Below, one piece after another: positions 13,601 through 22,600 of a DNA stretch of 64,000 nt (its first letter is position 1; every line of letters begins with the position of its first letter). Under the pieces are notes generated by a model. It saw only the letters and a list, made by a program, of their open reading frames with translations, did not search any database and was not told the origin of the DNA. Position numbers and translations under genes: made by a program. The stretch is from Phoronis australis (taxonomy: Eukaryota; Phoronida; Phoronidae), in NCBI GenBank assembly GCA_002633005.1, contig NMRA01000189.1, positions 1-64,000 on the forward strand, written 5' to 3'.

Positions 13601-16600
13601 CTGCGGCAAGATAGGTTAGTAGAGAACTCAACTACGTTGGATTTAGAGATTGTTTAGTGTGTTGTAAGCTGAAAATGGCTGGAGTCGGTGACCCGTATCA
13701 CACTGACAGTAGTGTGAGTGACGGAGACCTTGTTCACAGCACTGGTGACGAGGAATTTTTTCACGGACATTCAGTGGGTGGGTACATGTTTGAGCCCGAG
13801 TATAATGAAGCAGAGTACGCACAGGCACAGGCAGCTGTTGAGAGAAACGAGGCGGCTACTGAAGACAGACGTGGTGACACATCTTGGTGCAAATGCACTG
13901 TTTGCGTTGTTATGCCTTCCTCAATGGAATGCTTGTGCTGTTCAGAGTTCGATGAAGCCAAGCCACTTCTGGACATGGTTAAATGGACCTCCGGCATACC
14001 ACGGACAGAGGAACAACTGTCCCACTTGCCAGAGTGTCCCGCGACACACTCCCACTGGATGGTGACCTGAGCACCCAAACTGCTTACATCGTGTCATGTG
14101 ACTCCCTCGCCACACACCTGGCACCTTCTAAATAGACAAGTCCACAATAAACTTATCAAAGTTTGGCTCACCGATCTGTTCACTGAATGACAAACTGTCT
14201 TCTTCAGTGGATGTCGAACTGGGCCTGTAATCACTCCCACTACTCAATATCGCTGCAGGGCTGCTTAGAGGCTCTGGGTTGGAGAAAACAGCACAGGGCG
14301 AATCACTACTGGTTCCAGGAATTGCACGCTCTGGGGTACGTTCGGAGGCACGGGTGACAGTAGATGAAGTGCCTCCACTGGCTCCAGTCACTGTACTGGC
14401 CACAGATCGCGAAGCTTCTCGCTTCAAAAACGCACTTCTCGAGGGTGGCGACGGGGCACCATGCCGGGAATCAACACAGACGGAATGGCATCCTTCTTCA
14501 GGCGTTGTTTCGCAGGGACCTTCATCAGTTCAGTGAACAAATCCCGACTTACAGCATGCGCAACTAAATTTGATCCGTTCATCACGGACTACTTCAAACC
14601 TCGACAATGGACCCATTTGCATCTATTGCAATTTTCGAATAAACGTCCCAATGTCTGAACGCTTGAAACCCGAAGTACTAACATCAGATAAATGCCCATG
14701 GGCATGGGCGTTTCGTCGGGTGAGCCTTTCTGCGGAAATTCCCAGTATAGAAAATGGCAGTGGTGCTTATTGCAGGTAGGCAATGACCATCGCCTCTGCT
14801 GGCCCAACCAAGGCGATGGTCATTGCCTATATTGCAGGTAGAAAGACGGTAGGTGTTGAGGACGGCACTTCGGGCTCCTTAGGAGGCCTATTGAACATCG
14901 CACGAGTCCCGCAAGACTTTGTTGTGAAAATACAGCCTCCCAGAAAATTTCTGGTACTGTACACTGTTCGTGAATGCGGTCACTTTGTCAATGTGAGTGC
15001 CTCCTTAGTCATTCCTTGTATAGACATAACTTGTTAGAGTGCATCTTCAAACAGACTCGCGACCAGACCACGGCGCCCGCCACAATAGCANTAGCCAAGC
15101 TCGACCTCAGGTTCCAAGATTTTCCACTACTTAGAATGTTAAACAACAAATTAATTGACTTTTTCCGCACATTCAGGTACTGAAATAAGGCTTTTGCAGT
15201 TTTTGTGAAATGAGACCACAAAGGTCACAGCAATCACATGCAGAAAAAATATTTGGCCCTGTGTGAAGAAGAGGAATGCCTTGTTTGTATTAAAACTTAC
15301 GTGGACCAGATATGTCTAGGTGAAATAGTGAAATAAATAGTGAGATAAACGGTGACGGAAAATCTTGACGAATCATTTTGGCTGTTGTTGCAGAAGCCTT
15401 AAGTCACAAAATCATTTCTCAACTTAAATCAATAGGAAGATGATTTTGTATTTAAAATGTTCCGTTGTTCTGTGGACAGTGCTTACTCTTTGAGAAACTA
15501 CACTAACCTTCATTTGACAGTTCTTGTTATAGCCTTGGGGAAAGAGTTTTATTACGAAACATATTGATTTTTGAACTGATCCACTTAACTTTTCCGTCCC
15601 CCACTAATAGCAATATTGCATCTGCCTCTATATCACAAGGCTTCTCAATGAGTTTGCATGAGATTTGGCAAATATTTTTCTAGGGTTTTTTGAGATTTCA
15701 TTTTGGCAATTTAGGCCGTGTTACTGATGCAGGTGATTTGAAATTAATGTACCATAAATTTTTGGTTGTTAAATTTTTACTTTAGTTGTGTGACTACGCT
15801 CTTTGCAGGCAGAGTCCATACTGTTTTTTTCACAATGTGCATTCACGTGTTCCACCAATTTGAGTAACACCAAGTTAAAGTTTCGTGTTATAAGACAGTT
15901 TAGAGTTTCGAGAGTGTTTTTGTATACCTGTATGTTGTTGATATAATGTGATGCATTTACTTACTGTCAATTTCTTTTCAATGTTAACACAACAGGTATG
16001 ACCACGTCAGGGATGAACAAAAAAGGCAGACCAGCAGCTCAGAAACAAACAGAGTAGATACCCCCAAAAAGAAAATGACACCAATCCTTAGTGACAAGTC
16101 TTCAGTAAACAGTAAGATGACACCATTACGCAAGAAGGGGTCAAAGCAGGTGCCTAAAACAAGTTACAGCAGAGAACCAAAGGAATGGGTCAAGGCTAAA
16201 GTATTTGTTCCTGGTCGCCGCTACAACGATCGTAAGTATTTTCTGAAATCACTATATTTAAAACTGATTTACACGGAATGCAAACTAGAATCCATTTTCT
16301 ATAATAATAATAATAATAATTCCTGAAAACTGTGAGCATTTTCAACTCATTTCCTTATGCTCTTATTTTTTAAGATCACTAAAGGATGATTTCTCAGGAG
16401 TGTGCTTTAACTGATTTCTAGCAACTGGCTCAGATGATATTTCAGTTAATTATTGATTGAGTTTTTTTATGTTATCAACTCAAAACCACCATGATTAGTG
16501 ATTCTTGTTAGCTTCAATGAGACGAACAAAAATACTCTTTAATTTTGGAAAAAGTAGTCGTTGAAATTGCTACTTGTTCACAAATTCAAAGGTTCAGACT

Positions 16601-19600
16601 TTTTGGTTTCCTCGTCCATTTCTGTTGTTTTGTTGTTATGACGATTCTTACATCATGTAGGGTATAGTAATGTGAGACTATAAAGTTTGGAAGTTTATTA
16701 TAAATTATACTTTGACTGCAATCGTGTGTTTTGTAACATGTTGAACGTAGATTTGCCTACGGACAAAGTTTTCCATGTTACCAGTGAATGATAATAATCG
16801 TGCCAAACTGTTTTGGTATTTGTGATTTGTCGCCCAGTCACATGACTTGTCGCCTAGTCATTGGACTTGTCCTCTAATCATGTGACTTGTCGCTTAGTCA
16901 TGCGATGCTTCCTCTAGTCATGTGGCTTGTCTTCTAGTCATCTGGACACAAGGCATAAAGAAAAAACACAGAGATAATACTGTTGTTTAAGGTGATGTAG
17001 TAGTGTTAGAAAAATATCCAAATTTGCCACCAAACTCCAGAACATCACATCACAGATGTGACTGAATGGATTCATATGAAACTTTCGCGCACTACGCTTT
17101 GTACAATATTCTCAAAGTAACGTTGTAATGTGTTCGAAATGTTCCGCTTCTGTATGAAGGAAGAAAAAGGACTTTTATGATTTTAAGATTATGAATTATG
17201 ATAGTTTAAAAACCGATAACATCGTTTTTGAGATTACATTTTGAATGTTTAGAGCAAAGGAAAATTTGTTCCCATTATTAATGGCGTTTTTGTTTTAGAT
17301 GTCCCTTTTCTACTAACAGGTCTTGGTATAAAGTTGAAAATCAAATTTTATTGGCTTTCTACTTTTAGAAATATGTACTTTTACTGAGTTAATTACATAA
17401 TTACAGACTTATCGTTAAGGTCTCGCATTATCTTAATACAATATCAAGTTGTGCCCCTCTCTAAACTGAAAGCCCTGTGTTTGTTTCTACAGCTTTGAAG
17501 TATTCAGAAGCTGTGGGGGGGATCGCTGAGCCAGAAATCAGAGNCTCCACTGCTTTGTACGTTGCGTGGACGGCTAACGCTGCGTTCTTCACACGAACGA
17601 GCCAAGTGCGGCGAAGTGTGTCATCCATCAGAAAGCGATGCAAAGGTACTCCCAAAGCGCGCGTGAGCCGATAATTAGTACATTCCGGTACGCAGCAGCA
17701 GTGTGGCATGTTGACTGACTAGTAAATGAAAGCAAACGACGACGGAACTTAACGCAACCGAGGTAGAACAATGACTGACTCGGCAGCTCTCACAGTCAGA
17801 CTATATGAAAAGAAATTGGCGCAAAATGCTTGCCTCCTAAAAAGTCACTTCCGCAGTAGCGGACGAGTAATTAATAAAATTACGAAAAGCTGTAATTAAG
17901 TGGAAAATATGTCTAGGATAACCAAGTTGAACCAATCTTATTTTAGCTCAAAATGACATGGAAAAAGGTTGCCTTCGCCTTTAAGTCACAAAATCATTTC
18001 TCAACTTAAATCAATAGGAAGATGAGTTTGTTATTAAAATGTTCCTTTGTTCTGTGGACAGTGGTTACTCTTTGAGAAACTACACTAACCTTCAATTGAC
18101 AGGTCTTGTTATAGCCTTGGGGAAAGAGTTTTATTACGACACATATTGATTTTTGAACTGATCCACTTACTTTTCCGTTTCCCACTAATAGCAATATTGC
18201 ATCTGCCTCTGTAGCACAAGGCTTCTCAATGAGTTTGCATGAGATTTGGCAAATATTTTTCCAGGGTTTTTTGAGATTTCATTTTGGCAATTTAGGCCGT
18301 GTTACTGATGCAGGTGATTTGAAATGAATGTACCAAAAATTTTTGGTTGTTAAATTTTTACTTTAGTTGTGTGACTACGCTCTTTGCAGGCAGAGTCCAT
18401 ACTGTTTTTTTCACAATATGCATTCACGTGTTCCACCAATTTGAGTAACACCAAGTTAAAGTTTCGTGTTATAAGACAGTTTAGAGTTTCGAGAGTGTTT
18501 TTGTATACCTGTATGTTATTGATATAATGTGATGCATTCACTTACTGTCAATTTCTTTTCAATGTTAACACAACAGGTATGACCACGTCAGAGATGAACA
18601 AAAAAGGCAGACCAGCAGCTCAGAAACAAACAGAGTAGATACCCCCAAAAAGAAAATGACACCAATCCTTAGTGACAAGTCTTCAGTAAACAGTAAGATG
18701 ACACCATTACGCAAGAAAGGGTCAAAGCAGGTGCCTAAAACAAGCCACAGCAGAGAACCAAAGGAATGGGTCAAGGCTAAAGTATTTGTTCCTGGTCGCC
18801 GCTACAACGATCGTAAGTATTTTCTGAAATCACTGTATTTAAAACTGATTTACACGGAATGCAAACTAGAATCCATTTTCTATATACGGTAGGTAATTCC
18901 TGAAAACTGTGAGCATTTTCAACTCATTTCCTTATGCTCTTATTTTTTAAGATCACTAAAGGATGATTTCTCATGAGTGCTTCAACTGGTTTCTAGCAAC
19001 TGGCTCAGATGATATTTCAGTTAATTATTGATTGTGTTTTCTTATGTTATCACCTCACAACCCCCATGGTTAGTGCTTCTTGTTAGCTTCAGTGAGACGA
19101 ACAAAAATACTCTTTAATTTTGGAAAAAAGTAGTCGTTGAATTGCTACTTGTTCACAAATTCAAAGGTTCAGACTTTATGGTTTCCTCATCCATTTCTGT
19201 TGTTTTGTTGCTTTGACGATTCTTACATCATGTAGGGTATAGTAATGTGAGACTATAAAGTTTAGAAGTTTAGTATAAATTATACTTCGACTGCAATCGT
19301 GTGTTTTGTAACATGTTGAACGTAGATTTGCCTACGGACAAAGTTTTCCATATTACCAGTGCATGATAATAATTTTGCCAAACTGTTTTGGTATTTGTGA
19401 TTTGTCGCCCAGTCACGTGACTTCTCGCCTAGTCATTGGACTCGTCCTCTAATCATGTGACTTTTCGCTTAGTCATGTGGTGCTTCCTCTAGTCATGTGG
19501 CTTGTCTTCTAGTCATGTGGACACAAGGCATAAAGAAAAAACACAGAGATAATACTGTTGTTTAAGGTGATGTAGTAGTGTTAGAAAAATATCCAAATTT

Positions 19601-22600
19601 GCCACCATACTCGAGAACATCACATCACAGAAGTGACTGAATGAATTCATATGTAACTTTCGCGTACTACGCTTTATATAATATTCTCAAAGTAACGTTT
19701 TAATATGTTCGAAATGTTCCTCTTCTGTATGAATGAAGAAAAAGGGACTTTTATGATTTTAAAATTATGAATTATGATAGTTTAAAAACCGATAACATCG
19801 TTTTTGAGATTTCATTTTGAATGTTTAGAGCAAAGGAAAATTTGTTCCCATTATTAATGGCGTTTTGCTTTAGGTGTCCCTTTTCTACTAACAAGTCTTG
19901 ATATAAAGTTGAAAATCAAATTCTATTGGCTTTCTACTTTTAGAAATATGTACTTTTACTGAGTTAACTACATGATTACAGACTTGTCGTTAAGGTCTCG
20001 CATTATCTTAGTACAATATCTATTTTGAAAGCCCTGTGTTTGTTTCTACAGCTTTGAAGTATTCAGAAGCTGTGGGGGGGATCGCTGAGCCAGAAATCAG
20101 AGATACATCGAAGGACAAAGACTTGTTGTGCCCATACATTGTCCACGGAGATTGTCAGTTTGGCGACAATTGCTCATTCACTCACGGCGACATCTGTGAC
20201 CTGTGTGGATTAGCTAGACTTTTCCCTGGCAATAAAGAACAGAATAAAGCACATAGAAAGGTGGGTGTTTCCATTCTAAATAATTTGACATGGTAAGAAA
20301 TGCTGCGCTAGTGGTTGTGAGTTGTAGACTACATTTGGCATTACACTTGAGCAGTGACTGGGTGGTTGATTCTGGTTGCCAAAGGTCTCACAAAGAAATG
20401 AACTTGTAGGAAAAAAGTAAAATGTAAAAACCGGGTGTTATCTAAGTGACATAATGTGTTACTGAGTAGTGAATACTTTGTGTTTCTTGAATTTTTTATT
20501 ATATTGCCAAGTAAAACTGGTGAAGTCTTCTTGGCACAATGGTTAGCTAATAGCTACCGTAATATTGCAATTTGGGAAGAAAAATGTGCTAAATTCTGCC
20601 ACCATGTCAAATGTACCACTATGTCGTCCACTACATACTTTAAGTATTTCCATATGAAGATGTAACAGAAGTCCTTAATTAATGACAATCCATCATTTTT
20701 CATAGTTCTTCGAAAGTCTCCTATTTGTTTTTCAGATCACATTTTCCCAAGTGAATCTTTAGAAGCATACAGTTTGATTAATAATTGCTGATGCTTGTCT
20801 CTGTTATTCTAAATAAATCCTAATTAACTATTTATGTCAGCCTTTGCTAACCATTAATCGTTTTTTCACATGCTAGGTTTGTGTATCGTTTTCATTGCTG
20901 ATTCATGTTCTTGCATTACTGTATACACTTTTCCTTTGTGTAGCGGATCATGTGACCTGTTCACACTTAGTTATCCCTAGTCTTTCAGCAATCCACTGAC
21001 AAAGGCCGATCCTAGCAGAGCATTTGGTTTATTTTAATACTATAGCTTACCAGTCAAATCTTCTTTAAAATTACCTAATTGCAGTGATAAGTTGTATTAA
21101 TTTGTATTCTTTGTTCAAGTTAAATAAAGTATTACTGTTAAAATATATGCACGTCTCATATTGTATCCCCTCAGGAATGCGTGGAAGATCATCAGAAAGC
21201 TATGGAGGAGTCGTTTGCCCACCAGCGCAGCAAGGATAAGGCATGTGGCATCTGTATGGAGGTGGTGATGGAAAAGATGCCACCTAGTGAGCGCCGCTTT
21301 GGCATTCTGTCCAACTGCAAGCACGTCTTTTGTCTGTCGTGCATTCGCACATGGCGTGGCGCCAAGCAGTTCGAGAAGAAGAATGTTAGGTAGGTGACGC
21401 CACACGTGCCTAATCTTGACTTGTCTTTTTTTTCAATTCTTGTTAACTTTCCAAAACTTACCATCCAACTGCTCCTTGTAACAATTGAGAATGAAGCCGT
21501 CTCTGAATGTAGCCATCTTTTGGTACCTTACAAGTGGGTCGATATGTTTGGCCAATTTGTTCCGAGTTTACCTGGGTACTGTAAGATAGTCACTTACACA
21601 CTGAATTGGAGGACGTTTACACTCATCAAGCGGTCAGTTGATAACTCGTGTGGTTTAATTAGTGGTATGTCCCATAGACCCAGGACTCTTGAAGCAATCC
21701 TTGGTAAAGAAACAGAATTTTATCTTGCATTCAACTTGTCAAGTTCACTGACTAATCAGTGCTAGCCGTTTCACTTAGAAGCAGCAAAGAATACTCATGA
21801 CGTACTCGCGTTGCATGGCCTGCAGAATGCTCTCTTGTTTGCACGCAGGGCTGGGTTGATCAATTGTATTAAGTTTGTTTATTGCAATAAATTCTAGGAT
21901 TGACTTTATGCACACGTTAGTGATGTCAGCATCTTGACCCACAATGAAATAGAGTGGGCAGGATGTTGTTTGACTCAAATTTTTGTTTTGTTGAACACTA
22001 GATACAACAGAACTCGCGTAAGTCGGTTAAGTGTAAGTCTTAACTTGGACAAAAGTCTGTTGTTTGGTGTCATTCTAGTTTGTGCATGTGGGCCATCAGA
22101 TAAGTTGGATTTCTGCTTATTCAACTAAATTCTTGGATTGGCAGCATCTGATTTATGTTTTACTGTGCTCATCAAGTTGAGAAAGGTGTGTATTTTTTAT
22201 TCCATCTAGGTCATGTCCCGAGTGCAGGGTTCAGTCAGACTTTGTCACACCAAGTAAGTACTGGGCAGACACAGATGAAGACAAACAACAACTTATGGGT
22301 GATTACAAGACTGTTCTTAGGTGAGCTCAGTAATCTTATTCTCATTTTATATATGTCCAATTTTGTGTTTTCAATTCACATTTTGAATTCAACTGATAAA
22401 AACTTTGGGACTGAAATGTGTTCTTGTGCAATTATTTAAGCCGTTCAATCAGTTGGCAATGCATTCAAGTTCTAAGCGTAGTTGTACATTAAGTAAATAA
22501 ACTCAACTTGTTAATTTTCATTCAATGGTGTGGTGGATGACACATTGAAACTGATTGTGCTTTTTTTAATTTTCTTTAGTTCATACGTTCTTTAGTAGAG

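Larger units (their letters stand above)
15399..17543. repeat. Direct duplication with 17981-20103 (allelic contig overlap)
   Basis: From the TTAA site through makorin intron 2, exon 3, intron 3 and the start of exon 4, this contig matches 17981-20103 almost base for base with scattered substitutions and small indels (for example a TAA microsatellite at 16306-16320 absent from the other copy). It ends at N17544. Confidence 0.9.
13341..17980. mobile_element. Kolobok-like TTAA DNA transposon (left and right parts, split by an interleaved contig)
   Basis: The left terminus begins AGGCGAAGG at 13341 right after TTAA (13337-13340). The right terminus ends at 17980 followed by TTAA (17981-17984). 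The ends are inverted copies of each other for about 155 bp (13341-13497 against 17821-17980) with few mismatches and one indel. The uninterrupted host sequence, with a single TTAA at 15399-15402, is present on the contig 15092-17543, which sits between the two parts because of assembly order. Element DNA is therefore 13341-15090 plus 17545-17980, with an unknown piece missing. TTAA target duplication, a terminus starting TTAAAGG and a THAP-encoding gene fit the Kolobok superfamily (T2 group). piggyBac also uses TTAA but has different ends and no THAP domain. No transposase catalytic region was seen. Confidence 0.8.

Noticed and set aside
13675-14070. A P2X7 ion channel gene
   Set aside because: Only the cytoplasmic cysteine-rich pattern is present, with no transmembrane or ligand-binding region, and it lies between transposon ends.
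13341-17980. piggyBac transposon
   Set aside because: TTAA fits, but the ends begin AGGCGAAGG and not the CCC-type piggyBac end, and the element encodes a THAP domain.
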